Origin: Patiria miniata
Lineage: Eukaryota > Echinodermata > Asteroidea > Valvatida > Asterinidae
Direction: 5' to 3'
Length of the DNA: 64,000 nucleotides
NCBI RefSeq assembly: GCF_015706575.1
Contig: NW_024037072.1
Location: forward strand, 22,631,162 to 22,695,161
The position numbers were made by a program, and so were the translations under genes. Under the pieces are notes generated by a model, which saw only the letters and a list, made by a program, of their open reading frames with translations, ran no database searches and was not told the origin of the DNA. Positions 1-12,399 of the stretch are shown in pieces. The first letter of the stretch is position 1; the number at the start of each line of letters is the position of its first letter.

Positions 1-514
1 TGACAGGACTGAGACAAAATAACAAGGAAGTACTAGTATTTATGGACATGGACACAGACTTTTTGTGTCTGATTTCTTTTGATTCTGGAATAATTAATTG
101 TATTTATTTTATTGGAACTCATGTTTGTCTTCAAATACAATCAGTAGTTCCGAGCACAACTCATGAACTGATGACCACGTCATTTTGTGTGCAGCAACAC
201 ACAATAGCAACTTGGCAATTGATGCACAGCAGTCACATAGACATGTACGTACTGATCACGAATCACATGCACATTTTCAAGCTGTCCTTGCTACAATACT
301 TTTAACATTCAGCTGTCTCGCCAAGTACACGACGACACAATGATTTCAGGCAGCAACAATTTTGGACACAGCTGTTATCTTTTCTTTATTCAGAGGAAGG
401 ATTCACATGAATTACAAACACTCACAAAACACTGAGGCATACATGTACATGTACATGTGAAAATGATTGGAGACATGGACATTTTTTGAACAAGATTAAT
501 TACTATCGCATTTA
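1..514. other. Left flank, no gene recognised
   Basis: No coding signal is visible. Near 461-490 there is a satellite-monomer signature on the minus strand ('attggagacatggac'), so at least the right end of this stretch is diverged satellite-family DNA. The rest is AT-rich sequence with several ACATGTA palindromes. Confidence 0.5.
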
Positions 515-1115
515 TCATGAAACTGGCAATGACCCATTAGGTTTTGGCAGGGGCAACCCTAAATGATCAACAAGTTGTGTTAGACATGGAGTGTCACAAA
601 AAGGTTCACATCTACAAGATTTTTTTCCAGCCAGAATGTTGACCTGGCATAGTGGACAAGAATGCTAAGGCTGTTATTATGCTTTACTCTATCTTGATGG
701 CATCATAATTAAACAAAAATCTACAGTATTTTAAAGAAGATTTTAAGACCGTTCAGATGTCTTAAGTCTTAATTTTGCCAACCCTAGCATAAAAACAGGG
801 CTAGGCTGCTGACACTCTGTCGATTTTGTGCCTAATTCCGGACGAAATCTCATAACACTAACACTGATGGCAACTTTCACAAGGGTGCAACAGCAAGCAT
901 TTAGGTTTCAGTATTTATTACTTAATGAAACTGAAGCTTGAGGCTACTGCATAAGGAACGTTGGGGGGAAATGTCCAAATGCGTCACATCAGGGGACTCC
1001 ACCACAGCGTTCCATTAACCATCACATAATACTTGTGTCTGCCCTGGCCTGCCCACCAGTTTCATCCACCACTTTCCCAACGCGCACTCACACACCTTTA
1101 CACAGGCATAGAAGT

Positions 1116-1403
1116 GGGGTACTTCCTTTGTTCTTGTGTTCTAAAATTTTGCAATGTCGCGCACTAATTTCAAAATGCTCATATTTTAACCAGAATTAAT
1201 TTCCTGGGCTGAAATTCGGACTTGATATCCCTTTTCTAAAACTCTTCCATTTGCGACCAATCAACCCACCTTGGAAATTCCTAGTTTTTGAGTAAAATCC
1301 ATATATTTATTTCGTGAAAAACTTGTTGGGTACCATTTTAGTACCCCACAAGGTCACAAAATGGCCTTGTGGGATACCTGTACCTCCCATTTTCCGGTAC
1401 CCC
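1116..1403. mobile_element. Insertion specific to unit 1, possible MITE with GGGGTAC ends
   Basis: Units 1 and 2 align on both sides of this block, but unit 2 lacks it (compare about 6440-6480), so it is an insertion. It starts GGGGTAC and ends GTACCCC. It also holds an internal hairpin 'ccacaagg'/'ccttgtgg' near 1346-1375. No clear target-site duplication was found, so the class is unknown. Confidence 0.4.
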
Positions 1404-2199
1404 ATGAGGTAATGGTTATACACGCACGCGAGCTCATCTATCCACTGCCACATGCCCGAGTGTAATAATGTAACTGGACGAGTTCGTGGCCGGCTAGATT
1501 GAAGATGTTGGCAACTTGAACATTAAGTGAGTACAATACCTGTATACATGTAGTCGAGAGATTTATGACACATGTACATGGATCCCCAATTTATTGATCA
1601 TAAATGCACAGCCCTATCCGTTCCGTTCACAAGTACCCCCTCACCGGCAAAGAAAGTACAGTTGGGGGTGACCGACCGACGCCATCTTGCCTGACTGCCC
1701 CGTACCACTGCGTGTACATAGTACCAATCCCTTGGTGTACGCGCGTCACACACAAGGAACGGTGCGCGTCAACCAGGTAAATGCCCCGCCCATGCTAGGT
1801 AAGAGGGCGCCCTCTTTCGTTTGTGCACGGAGCCCATACATTCCTGGTTCCATTATTTATGTGGACTTGAAAACTCCTAGAAAGTTACATCTGTGAGAGT
1901 ATAGAGTATGCGTTGTCATGTTTCAAAGTAATGAAATTAAGGTACTGGGTAAAAAGGTATTATTAGAAGGAACAATGGCAAAGTCCTATAATCCTATAAT
2001 CACCTGCAACCTATACATCCCATAACGGGAGATTGCTTGCAGTATTGATCCAGATCCAGATCCTGACATTACTATAATGCTGACATGTGTGGATGGTCTG
2101 ACCTTCCCATTAATATTAAAATAAAGACGAAATGTCTGATCTTTTTCAAAATAACCAAAGTGCTGCACATGAAGGAAAATTGGAATGGTATTATTCCTT

Positions 2200-2600
2200 T
2201 AGAAGGAATAATGGCAAAGTTCTATAATCCTGACATTTAACACAGTGGAGTTCACTTTTGTGTAGAATTAATTTTAATATGTGGATGATCTGACCTTCCC
2301 ATTAATATCAAAATAAATCCAAAATGTCTGATATTTTCAAAATAAACAAAGTGCTGCACATGAAGGAAATTGGGCTGTGTTGATGTTCATTTATAACCTT
2401 TAAAGATGGCAGATTCCAGCTACAGTAAGGGTACGCACTCCTGTTTACTATCCAAATGAAGTAAATTTGCTATCAAACTGGGACTTGGAAACCGGTAGAG
2501 ATGATGAAATAGACTGTGGCAGTAACAGAACAGTTATGTCGCTATTGATGCAGACCATGAAAAGTGTTATGGTTACTTTTTGACAGCAACATTAGGACAA
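2200..2600 (+). repeat. Inverted-repeat arm, left, unit 1
   Basis: This stretch is the diverged reverse complement of about 4850-5335. Shared landmarks include 'ggaataatggcaaa', 'gcacatgaaggaaatt', 'ggcagattccagctacag' and 'tttgctatcaaactgg'. The two arms enclose about 2.2 kb of satellite-like core. Confidence 0.75.
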
Positions 2601-2619
2601 CAGTAACAGTAGGCAGTCT

Positions 2620-4260
2620 AGAAAAGGAAGTTCAACAAAATGATGACAGGCAAGACATTTTTGGACAAGACTTTTATTTTTATTACAATTTTTGAGAACA
2701 CAGACTTACACTCATTACAATCACATACAAAAACAATGAACACAGAGAACAAGCACAAATGACTGGAGATATGGACATTATTTCAGGTAAAGTCTTGAAA
2801 GTTGACATGATGTTATTGTTTAATCCTGTTTAACAGTGACATTAGGCTGTCTTGAAAAATTAAATAACAAAACGACAAGCAAGACATTTTTGGACAAGGC
2901 TTTATTTTAGTTAGAACAAACATTTACTTAAAAACAATGCACACAGAGTACCGGTACAGGCACAAACAACTGGACACATGGTTATCCGATTCAGAAAGAA
3001 TCACTTTATTTACAGACGATACAAGGAAATTAAACTTACTCATAGTTGATCCAAGATAAATCTTGTACATTTAGATGACAAAAGGATTAGAGGTCCACAA
3101 AAATTTGAGTTTTTATTTTCCTTTCACTCAGAGTAAAGTGACAGATGAGTTAAAATAATAATTTACAAAATATTGAAAACTGCCACACACGAAAGTTATG
3201 GTAAGGTAATTCCATATTGCTGGTTGAGGAATGGTATGTCTTGAGGTCTTGATGTGGTTGATGCTGACAGCCAGTGCAGATGTAGATGTAGGTTTTCCCA
3301 CTAATGTGTCTGTGCATGGCTGCAAATATCAATTATTCCAATATAATTCATAAGATGGGATTTTTATTTCATTTCAATATTCCTTTGCTTTTTTACAACA
3401 GTTTTTTGTTTCCAGTTACAAGACAAACTACAAGTTGATGCTACTGAAGTTGTACTCGACTTGAGACGTTGTGACCAATGGTTTTTCCAATGCTTGAGAT
3501 TCGTCTCAGCCATCCAGCCCGATCCTGGGCAGCGCGAATAGCCTGATCATGGTTGAGGCTGATGACGTTAAGGTCGTCTATGATCTGTGAGAGGTAGGTG
3601 CGACGCAGGCCTCCTCCCTGTTGGAAGGGCTCTGATGGTTGGTTTTGGGGGTTCAGGAAGGAAGCAAGAGGCACCTCAGGTCTCCGCAGCGTGTGCAAAA
3701 CCAATTGAGTGAAGGCGACTTCTCAATGATTTTAGGCTGTCCGGAAAAGTTAATAAATATAATAAAAGAGGCAAGAACACTTTTAGTAGAACTTTTGTTT
3801 CATCCATTCAGAGCGAAAAATTGCATATTGAACACATTGGTAGTATGTTGTACATGTGCAAATGATTGGAGATAACAAACTTCGGAACCAGAATGTGTAT
3901 AACGTTATTCAGAAAGAATCAAGGCTGTAACAATTATTTTAGGTGAATTGATGTTGATGTTACCGCAGTGAAGTTTCTTAAATTCTCTTTAATTTCATTT
4001 ATAACAATTTGAGGTGCTAGACATGTAGATTTATAATAAAATACGAAAAACATTGAACATTAAACATGTACACAAACCATGGACATTATTGGAGACATGG
4101 ACATTTTTGCACCAGCCTGTTTTATTACCACAGTTAAAAATTCAAGAATCTCATTATTTTAGCTGATGTGAGTTGAGATTTTTTTTTTGGTAAATTACAA
4201 GAATGAGATATTAAGAGGAGACGTAAGCATTTTTGGATACACTTTTATTCATTCTGTTCA
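2620..4260 (-). repeat. Degenerate satellite monomers (core of unit 1)
   Basis: On the minus strand this core repeats the hallmark of the right-hand array: a 'gtccat..ctccagtcatttgtg' segment followed by 'gtcttgtccaaaaatgtcttg'. On the plus strand the signature reads 'atgactggagatatggac' near 2759, and related copies sit near 2968, 3856 and 4085. Monomers are about 200-250 bp and highly diverged. No gene lies here except the LINE-like fragment at 3441-3704. Confidence 0.7.
3441..3704 (-). pseudogene. C-terminal tail of a LINE-type reverse transcriptase ORF
   Basis: An 87-codon open stretch contains RRTYLSQIIDDL, then AIRAAQDRAGW near its end, preceded by HTLRRPE. That order resembles the extreme C-terminus of many non-LTR ORF2 proteins (a 'GR.R.TY..Q...D' segment followed by 'A..DR..W'). 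The catalytic reverse transcriptase and endonuclease domains are absent, so this is at most a 3' fragment of a LINE. It is missing from units 2 and 3, so it inserted after or apart from the unit duplications. The family assignment rests on pattern recognition only. Confidence 0.45.
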
Positions 4261-4439
4261 GAACAAAAGTATCAGATGATATTAAAAGAAAAGCATAGCA
4301 AAACTGAGATCTGCTTGGCAACATGCAGATAGAGAAGCCGAAGTAAGTTGATTTGTCTATGAAGGTTTATAAGGAAGGGTACATCTTGAAGTACACAGCT
4401 GGGTGAAGATGTGGCTGGGACAGGCACCAAGTGAGGAAA

Positions 4440-4590
4440 GATGTAGGTCATCTGCAGACATTTGTCTCGATCAGCTAGGAGTGCCACCAAACAGTCACTG
4501 GACTCCGTGCACAAGTACCCCCTCAATGATTACAAAAACTTAGGGAAAGCTGGCAGCAAAGACCACTGAGAGGCAGATGCTATGGAGATA
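4440..4590 (+). repeat. Single copy of the about 144 bp minisatellite monomer
   Basis: Contains the same succession of words seen six to seven times in units 2 and 3: 'gatgtaggt..tctgc', 'cagctaggagtgcca', 'ccctcaatgatta', 'aacttagggaaagctggc' and 'gaccactgagaggcagat'. In unit 1 the monomer is single, which suggests the unexpanded state. Confidence 0.7.
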
Positions 4591-4849
4591 CGCACCAATA
4601 TGTGCACACGGTGTGTCCCTCCCCCTGGGGCTCTAGAATAATGTCACAAAGTGCCATCTATGGTCCACGAAGGTTAAATCGCCATCAAAATGGGAGTGAC
4701 CAACCTAAATGATGAACTACATGCATTTGTGGTGAACACCGACTCGGTAACATCTTTCCATATTTTGGCTGGATTCTTGACAGTTGACAAGAATTCTTAG
4801 ACTATGTTTCTGCTGTACATCAAAATGAATCTGGTCAGGTGGGATTCAC

Positions 4850-5335
4850 TGTCATTTCACATCACTTTAAATACGTGTATTTCATGGTCTGCATTCACAT
4901 CGACAAAACTGTAAAACTTACTATTGTAATCTATGCCATCATCTGTGCCAGTGGCAGTGTTCAAGTTCCAGTTTGATAGCAAATTTCCATCATTTTGATG
5001 ATAAGTTGGAGTGCTTACCCGTACTGTAGCTGGAATCTGCCATTTTTAAAGATGACGTGAACATCAAGACAATCCAATTTCCTTCATGCATGCAGTACTT
5101 TGGTTATTTCTGAAATATCAGACTTTTTCAGTGTTATGTAATAATAATGAGGTCAGGCATTGGCAGGGATTGATATTGCCATTTAACTGGTTAGACATGT
5201 AAAAACATGGCTAATTGGGGCCAATGTCAGTTTGCTGTCTCATTGCTGTTATCTCCAGTCATTGTCAAAACAAAAAGGCTAGCCTTGTAATTGTACTCAA
5301 ATTCCACTGTGTCAAATTTGCCATTATTCCTTGTT
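4850..5335 (-). repeat. Inverted-repeat arm, right, unit 1
   Basis: Reverse-complement partner of 2200-2600. On the minus strand it reads from 'ggaataatggcaaattt' near 5330 through 'ggcagattccagctacag' near 5040 to the 'tttgctatcaaactgg' block near 4970. Confidence 0.75.
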
Positions 5336-6954
5336 TATAAAAAAAGAACTTACTAAAAACACCTTTTTGTGCAGTTAACATTTCCGGTCTCTTCAATTTT
5401 ATCGCTTTGCAGAAACATGACGACACATTTGTACCCTACTCTGATATTTGGTGGATAATTTTCGGAATACCGGTATATGGCACAGCCCTACGAGGAAATT
5501 GTGCATGCTTGACTCCATTTGAAAACCAGATGAACAAAATAGTCTATGGGGGATTGGTCTTCATCATCATCAAACTGGCAGTCACCCCTTGGATTTTGGC
5601 AAGGGACAAACCTACTGTTACATATGGGGTGTCAGGAAATCATTCACATAGTATCTACCAGGCTTTTTTTTTGCAGCTACCGGTACAGTAGACTGTTGAC
5701 CTGGCATAGTGGACAAGGATGCTAAAGGCTGTCATTATGCCTTACTCTTTCTTCATGATATAATACATTTGTAATAAAACAAAAAGAAGAACAGCATTTT
5801 TAATAAGGGAAGAAACGTGTGTTTGGGAGGTATTAAAAACTGTGTTTAAGACCAGTTGGAGTCTGGATCGGCACTCCAAACTTCAACCGGTCTTAAACAG
5901 AGTGTTTTCCCGTTCACAAATACCTTTTCAGTCAAAAAAACATATCTTTTTGGTCCAAATTAGCGTGACACTGGAAAAGTGTTTAAGACCAGCCAGCCAT
6001 GTCTTTAACATCCGTTTAAGACCGGCCATGTGATGGGCTCTTGACCAATGGGTAAACTGTATTACATGTAGGTATTTAATATGAATAAGAGTTTAAGATG
6101 GTTCAGATGTCTACATGTATACAGTTAAATCTACATTGTGCGCACCCTAGCATAAAAAAATGGATACAACAGTGCTGACACTTGGTCAATTTGGTGCCGA
6201 ATTTCGGACTAAATCTCATGACACTAAAGTGGATAGAAACTTTCATAAGCATAAAGTAATAGTTCCAGTATTTATTACTAAATGAAACTGAAGCTAGTCA
6301 ACAAAGAGGTTTGGCAACACATAGGCTACTGCATGAGGAAGGTCAGGGGAAATGTCAAAATGGGTCACATCAGGGGACTCCACCAGTGATACTCATGTCT
6401 GCCTCCCACTGATGATGGTCTACCCCGCCCCCCATTATCCACCATCATCGAAACGCACACTCGTGCTATTGGGTCTATCTGTTGCCACATGCCCGAGTGT
6501 AAATCCCAGACGAGTTCGTGGCCGGCTAGATTGAAGATGGTGGAACTTAACATGAAGTGAGTACAATGCAAAGTGAGTACAATAGTCAGGCATGAAACAG
6601 GAAAATCACCAAAAAAGAGGAAATCCAAATCTTTCCAAGACTTTGTACACGTGCAGTGGTTTTCCTGTTTTTAATGGCACACATGGGAAGTAAAAACAAA
6701 AAAGAGGATATCAGCTAATCTGAGGAAAAGTTCATGCCTGAATAGTGGAGAGATTTATGACACAAATATCCCAAAAATTATTGAAAAATGCACAGCCTTA
6801 CATGTCAGGTTCTATTTTTTTATGTGGACTAACAAACTCAGTGAAAGTTAAGAGTCTAGATACACATGTTCGTGTAGGGTATGTAGGGTATGTGTCATTG
6901 CGTTTCAAAGTAATGAGATTTCATGTACATGTATGGTTCTGGGTACAAAGGTTT

Positions 6955-7340
6955 ACAATTACTCCTTTTACAAGGAAATTAGGCAAAGTTCTATAATCCT
7001 GACAATTAAGCATAGCAAAGTTCAATTTTGTGAACAATTAATGCTACTACCGGTGTGTTGAGTGTATGACCTTCTCATGAACATTAAAATAAAACTGAAA
7101 ATTCTCATATTTCCGAAACAACCAAAGTTCTGCACATGAAGGACATTGTGCTGTGTTGATGTTCAATTAACCTTTAAAGATGGAGATTCCAGCTACAATA
7201 CGGGTAACACTCCAATTTATCTTCAAAACGATGTAAATTTGCTTTCAAACTGGGACTTGGAAACTTGCAGTGATCATGAAATACATGTAGACTCCAGGAC
7301 CGGCACTAACGGTACAGTTTTGTCGCTGAAGATACTGACC
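6955..7340 (+). repeat. Inverted-repeat arm, left, unit 2
   Basis: Aligns directly with 2200-2600 and 11935-12330, and in reverse complement with 9780-10255. Landmarks are 'aggcaaagttctataatcc', 'gcacatgaaggacattg' and 'tttcaaactgggacttgg'. Confidence 0.75.
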
Positions 7341-7419
7341 ACGAAAACTGTTGATAGTAGAGTTTTTTTGTTTTTTTTTACTTTTTGGCAGTTACATTAG
7401 TGACGTCTAACAAAGGAAA

Positions 7420-8450
7420 TCACAATGACAAAAAGGATGACAGGCAAGACATTTTTGGACAAGGTTTTTATTTTTATTATTGTTATTTTTGAGAACACAG
7501 ATTTACATTCATTACAATCACATACAAAAACAATGAACACAGAGAACATGCACAAATGACTGGAGACATGGACATTGCTTCAGGTAAAGTGTTGATAGCC
7601 GACATGAGTTAATTTTTAATCCCTTTTTAATGGTAACATTAGGGTGTTTTGAAAACTTAAATTACAAAACACAACAATGAAAGACAAAGGACAAAGGCTT
7701 TTTTCACTTAGAACACATACATGTATTTATTTTAAAACAATGAACAAAGTACAGGCACAAATGACTGGAGACATGAACATGACATATTTATTGCATTCCG
7801 AAAGAATCACTATTTTACAAACGACACAAGGAAACTAACTCAAACTTGATCCAAGTTGAATCTTGCAGGAGACAAAATGATTGAGACAAACATTTTTAGA
7901 GTTTTACTGTTCTTTTATTCAAAGTAAAGAGTCAGACAAGTTACCAATTATGAATCGTCAATATCGAAAACTGCAATAAGCCACACAACAAAAGCAACGA
8001 TAAGTTTATTCCATTTTGCAGGTTGAGGAATGGTACGTCTTGAGGCACTTCTTTGGCAGGATGAAGACATGATTGATGTTGACAGCCAGTGCAGATGTAG
8101 ATGCAGGTTTTCCACAAATGTGTCTGTACCCGGTTGCAAATATCAAAAACTGTTTATGACTGGGCTGATAACATGTACATGGACAACAATCACTTACAAA
8201 AACACTGAACAGAACAAATCATTGAGATTTTTGGAGACGTGGACATTTTTTAACCAGTCTGTTTTATTACCAGAACGAGAAAGAATCACACGTAAGTTAA
8301 AAATTCAAGAAACTTTTCATTTTTGCTGATGTGAGCTGATACCGGTAGTTATATTTCAAAATGTTAAGTTTAGAGACATAAATATTAAACACTTTTGGAT
8401 AGAGTTTTGGTTATTCTGTTCAGAGAAAAAGAATCAGATGGCATAAATCA
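7420..8450 (-). repeat. Degenerate satellite monomers (core of unit 2)
   Basis: Minus-strand monomers of the satellite family. 'caggcaagacatttttgg' near 7441 is the complement of the array word 'ccaaaaatgtcttgcctg', followed by 'acaaatgactggagacat' near 7551. Further signatures occur near 7757 and 8230. No coding region is recognised; short open frames here recur in units 1 and 3 only because the DNA is duplicated. Confidence 0.7.
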
Positions 8451-8599
8451 TTAAAAGAAAAGAAAATGACATTTGCTTGGCAGCAAGGAGGGAAGCCAGA
8501 GAGAGTTGATTTTCTGTGTATGTAGGTCAAAAAATGGGACATCTTGAAGCTCTCAGCAGGGTGAAGATGTGGCTCAGAAATGCATCAAGTCAGGAAAGA

Positions 8600-9450
8600 T
8601 GTACAGGTATGTTGTCTGCTGTTGTTTCTCTCAGTCAGCCAGGAGTGCCAAGAAGTACCGGTACCCCATCAACGATGAGAAAAACTTAGGGAAAGCTGGC
8701 CGAGACCAATGATTAGAGGCAGTTCAGAGGAATTGCTGATGAAAGATAAATGTAGGTTGTCTGCTAACGTTTCTCTCAGTCAGCTAAGAGTGCCAAGAAT
8801 TACCCCATCAATGATTAGAGAAACGTAGGGAAAGCTGGCCGAGACCACTTATGAGAGGCAGATTCTGAAGCGTTGCTGATGAAGGATAAATGTAGGTTGT
8901 CTGCTGACGTTTCTCTCAGTCAGCTAAGATGGTAAGAGTGCCAAGAAGTACCCCATCAAAGATTAGAAAAAAAACTTAAGGAAAACTGGCCGAGACCAAT
9001 GATGAGAGGCAGATCTTGAAGCGTTGCTAATGAAAGATGTAGTGCAGGTTGTCTGCTTACGTTACTCTCAGTCAGCTAAGAATGCCAAGAAGTACCCCAT
9101 CCATGATTAGAGAAACTTAGGGAAAGCTGGCCGAGACCACTGATGAGAAGCAGATTCTGAAGCGTTGCTAATGAAAGATAAATGTAGGTGGTCTGCGGAT
9201 GTTTCTCTCAGTCAGCTAAGAGTGCCAAGAATTACCCCATCAATGATTGGAGAAAAACTTAGGGAAAACTGGCCGAGACCACTGATGAGAGGCAGATTCT
9301 GAAGCATTGCCGAAGAAAGATAAATGTAGGTTGTCTGCTGACGTTTCTCGCAGTCAGCTAAGAGTGCCAAGAAGTACCCTATCAATGATTAGAGATACTT
9401 GAAGAAAGCTGGCGGAGACCACTGAGAGGCGAAATCTGAAAGTGTTGCTA
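8600..9450 (+). repeat. Minisatellite of about 144 bp, six copies
   Basis: The word 'gccaagaa(g/t)tacc' recurs near 8648, 8790, 8939, 9085, 9227 and 9367, a period of 140-149 bp. Each copy includes 'tttctctcagtcagctaag', 'catcaatgattagagaaac', 'agctggccgagacca' and 'ggcagattctgaagc'. It lies between the satellite core and the right inverted arm. Confidence 0.9.
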
Positions 9451-9779
9451 ATGACACCTGATGCTCACTGGAAGTTGCTACGGAGATATACACACCAGCA
9501 CAGTGTGTCCCTCCCACTGGGGCCCCCGAATGATGTCACCAAGAGCCATCTACTGTCCACAGAGGTTGAATCACAATCAAACTTGGAGGGACAAACCTTA
9601 ATGATGAACTACATGTGCATGCAGTCGTGGTGAACACTGACTTGGTAACATCTTCCCATTTTCTGGCTGGATTCTTGACATGGTTTTGTTGACAAGAGTG
9701 CTTAGGCCGTGTTTCTTCTTTACTAGTAATTCATCAAAATGAAATAGGTGGGATTCACTGCCATTAAATATCACTTTTT

Positions 9780-10255
9780 TTCACATCGACAATTTAACTG
9801 TAATTACACTTGGAGTCTAAGTCATCATCTTTGCCAATGTCCAAGTTCCAGGTTGATAGCAAATTTACATCATTTTGATGATAATTGGAGTGCTTACCCG
9901 TACTGTAGCTGAAATATGCCACTTTTAAAGATCATACATGTAAACATCAACACAATCCAGTGTCATTCGTGTGCGGTACTTTGGTTATTTTGGAAATATC
10001 AGACTTTTTCAGTGTTACAGTGTACTTAATATCAATGACAAGTTCAGACATTGACATACATGTAGATCGATATTGCCATTTAATTAGTTAGACATGTGAA
10101 AACAAGGCAGATTGGAGCCAATGTCAGTTTGTTGTCTCATGGGTGTCATCTCTATTGCAAAGTGCAAAAATGACAACAAAATGCCTGGTAACTGTACTAA
10201 AATCCGCTCTGTTCAACATGTCAGGTTTATAGAAATTTGCCATTATTCCTTGTTT
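9780..10255 (-). repeat. Inverted-repeat arm, right, unit 2
   Basis: Reverse complement of 6955-7340. 'cagctgaaatatgccac' near 9910 and 'tacatcattttgatgata' near 9865 are the complements of the left-arm landmarks. Confidence 0.75.
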
Positions 10256-10782
10256 ATGGAAAAACCCTTCCAAAAACACCTTTTTGCGCAGCGCAAAACC
10301 TTTCTGAATTCTTTAATTTTATCATTTTTGCAGAAACGCAGACACATTTGTACCCTACTCGGATGTTTGGTGGACGATCACATTTTCGGAATGTTCAGCA
10401 GGGTTGTACATTGTGCATGCTTGACTCAATTTGTACACTGGTCAGATGAACAAATACATGTAGTCTATGGGGGTTGGGTCTTTCGTTATCACAAAACTGG
10501 CAATGACCCCTTGGGTTTTGGCAGGAGACAATCCTAAATAATCAACTACTTGTATTACACATGAGTGTCAGGAACTCGTTCAGATCTACCAGTGTTTTCC
10601 AGCTAGGCTGTTGACCTGGCATAGTGGAAAAGAATGCTAAAGGCTGTCATGATGCTTTACTCTTATTTGATGGCATCATGAAACAAACAAAACCCAGCGT
10701 TTGTAAGAAGATTTTAAGACGGTTCAGATATCTATGAAGTAAAGTTTTAATTTTGCCCGCCCTGGCATAAAAAAGATGCATG

Positions 10783-11455
10783 AACATGTAGATCTAGAGC
10801 CTTAACTTTCACTGAGTTGTTATTCCACGTAAAAAAATAGAACCTGAATTGTAAGGCTGTGCTTTTTTTAATAATATTTGGGAATATTCGTGTCATGAAT
10901 CTCTGCACTATCAGGCATGAAACTTTTCTTCAGATTAGCTGATATCCCCCTTTTTTGTTTTTACTTCCAAGTGTGCCATTAAAAACAGACAAACCACTGT
11001 ACATGTACAAAGTCTTGGAAAGATTTGAATTTCCTCTTTTTGTGTGACTTCCCTGTTGCATACCTGACTATTGTACTCACTTTGTATTGTACTCACTTTG
11101 TGTTGTACTTTGTGTGCAAGTTCCCACCATCTTCAATCTAGCTGACCACGAACTCATCATGTGGCAGCAGCTAGACCCACTCGCACGAGTGCGTGCTGGA
11201 ATAGTGGCGGATGAAACTGGTGGGCGGGGCAGACCATCATCAGTGGGGGTAGACATGAGTATCAGGTAATGGTTAATTGAACACTCTGGTGCAGTCCCTC
11301 TTTGTTGATAAACTGAAATTTCATTCTGTAAATACTGGAACAACAAAAGTATAATGCTTGCTACATTGCACCGTTGTGAAAGTTGCTATCAATTTTAGTG
11401 TCCTGAGATGAGTTCTGAATTTGGCTCAAAATCAACCAAGTATCAGCAGCACATG
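10783..11455 (-). repeat. Internal inversion in unit 3
   Basis: Reads as the reverse complement of about 6165-6860 of unit 2. 'accatcttcaatctagctg' near 11130 is the complement of the unit 2 block near 6520-6540, and 'aaatactggaacaacaaaag' near 11332 is the complement of unit 2 near 6260. Flanking sequence on both sides is in the normal orientation, so this is a local inversion of about 670 bp. Confidence 0.75.
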
Positions 11456-11495
11456 CATCAATGAGTTTTAAAGTAATGAAATAACATGTATGTAA

Positions 11496-11910
11496 AACCC
11501 TAACTCCCTAGGCCTTTTTGCTAGGATGTAGCCTCAATCCTGCAAAATCCTCCAATTGGCCCCATGGAAAAATAGCATACAGCCTCAATACTGCAAAATC
11601 CTCCATTATTTCTTGAATATGGTCCATGGAGAGATGACCACTGCCTGAATCCTGCAAAATCCTGCAGCAGTGACTGTCAATATGTTGAGGCTTGGCCAGT
11701 GACATCCTGGAGCAGTACGGAGGATTTCAAGCACAATCCAGACCTATATTTAAGCATGGCTGAGCAAAAACAACACAAGGTCCGGCCCAAGACCTTGACA
11801 AATTGCATCACTACGAAATCAGTAATGCACTTTTGCCATGTAACCTCAATCCTCCAAATTCCTCCACTTTGGCAAAGAGGATTTTGAAGGATTCAGGGTG
11901 GTTAGGGTTA
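11496..11910. mobile_element. Insertion specific to unit 3 with AACCCTAAC ends
   Basis: Interrupts unit 3 between blocks that are contiguous in unit 2 (near 6900-6940). The left end reads 'aaaccctaac' and the right end 'gttagggtta', which are inverted repeats. The interior repeats 'cctcaatcctgcaaaatcct' in diverged form near 11530 and 11580, and an inverted relative lies near 11850-11890. It is probably a MITE; the superfamily is not determined. Confidence 0.5.
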
Positions 11911-11934
11911 CTTAAGGTTCTGGGTAAAAAGGTT

Positions 11935-12330
11935 ACAATAACTCCTTTTACAGGGAAATTAGGCAAAGTTCTATAATCCTGACATTAAATATAGTAGGCC
12001 TACAGGTCAATTTTGTGAAAAAATAATGCTACTACATGTATATGTCTGACCTTCTCATGAACGTGAAAATAAAACCGAAAATTCTGATATTTCCGAAACA
12101 ACCAAAGTACTGCACATGAAGGACATTGTGCTGTGTTGATGTTCAATTAACCTTTAAAGATGGCAGATTCAAGCTGCAATATGAGTAACACTCCAATTTA
12201 TCATCAAAACAATGTAAATTTGCTTTCAAACTCGGACTTGGAAACTGGCAGAGATCATGAAATAGACCCCCAGGACCGGCACCAACGGTACAGTTTTGTC
12301 GCTGAAGATGCTGACCATGAAAAACGTTGA
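11935..12330 (+). repeat. Inverted-repeat arm, left, unit 3
   Basis: Aligns directly with 6955-7340 ('aggcaaagttctataatcc' near 11963, 'gcacatgaaggacattg' near 12113) and in reverse complement with about 15290-15775. Confidence 0.75.
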
Positions 12331-12399
12331 TGATAGTGTTGTTCTTTTAATACTTTTTGGAAGTAACATCAAGACGTCTAAAAAAGGAAATTACAATGA

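Larger units (their letters stand above)
515..5335 (+). repeat. Tandem segmental unit 1 (about 4.8 kb)
   Basis: This is the first of three direct copies of a large unit. Anchor words recur in order: 'aaactggcaatgaccc' near 534, 5575 and 10494; a 'gttgacctggcatagtgg' block near 639, 5696 and 10611; and the inverted-repeat arm near 2405, 7180 and 12160. The spacing is about 4.8-5.0 kb. Unit 1 differs from the others by an extra 288 bp element at 1116-1403, a LINE-like fragment at 3441-3704, and only one copy of the about 144 bp minisatellite. Boundaries are approximate because they were aligned by eye. Confidence 0.75.
5336..10250 (+). repeat. Tandem segmental unit 2 (about 4.9 kb)
   Basis: Second direct copy of the large unit. 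It begins with the 'ttgtttataaaaaaag' to 'tttgcagaaacatgacgac' block that also starts unit 3 (near 10250) and the partial unit 4 (near 15776). It keeps the ancestral order of blocks and has none of the unit 1 or unit 3 insertions, so it is the best reference copy. Confidence 0.75.

Noticed and set aside
7948-8139. A recurring minus-strand open frame (also near 3128-3325 and 12889-13236)
   Set aside because: The similarity between copies follows the unit duplication. Frames drift between copies and no domain is recognised.
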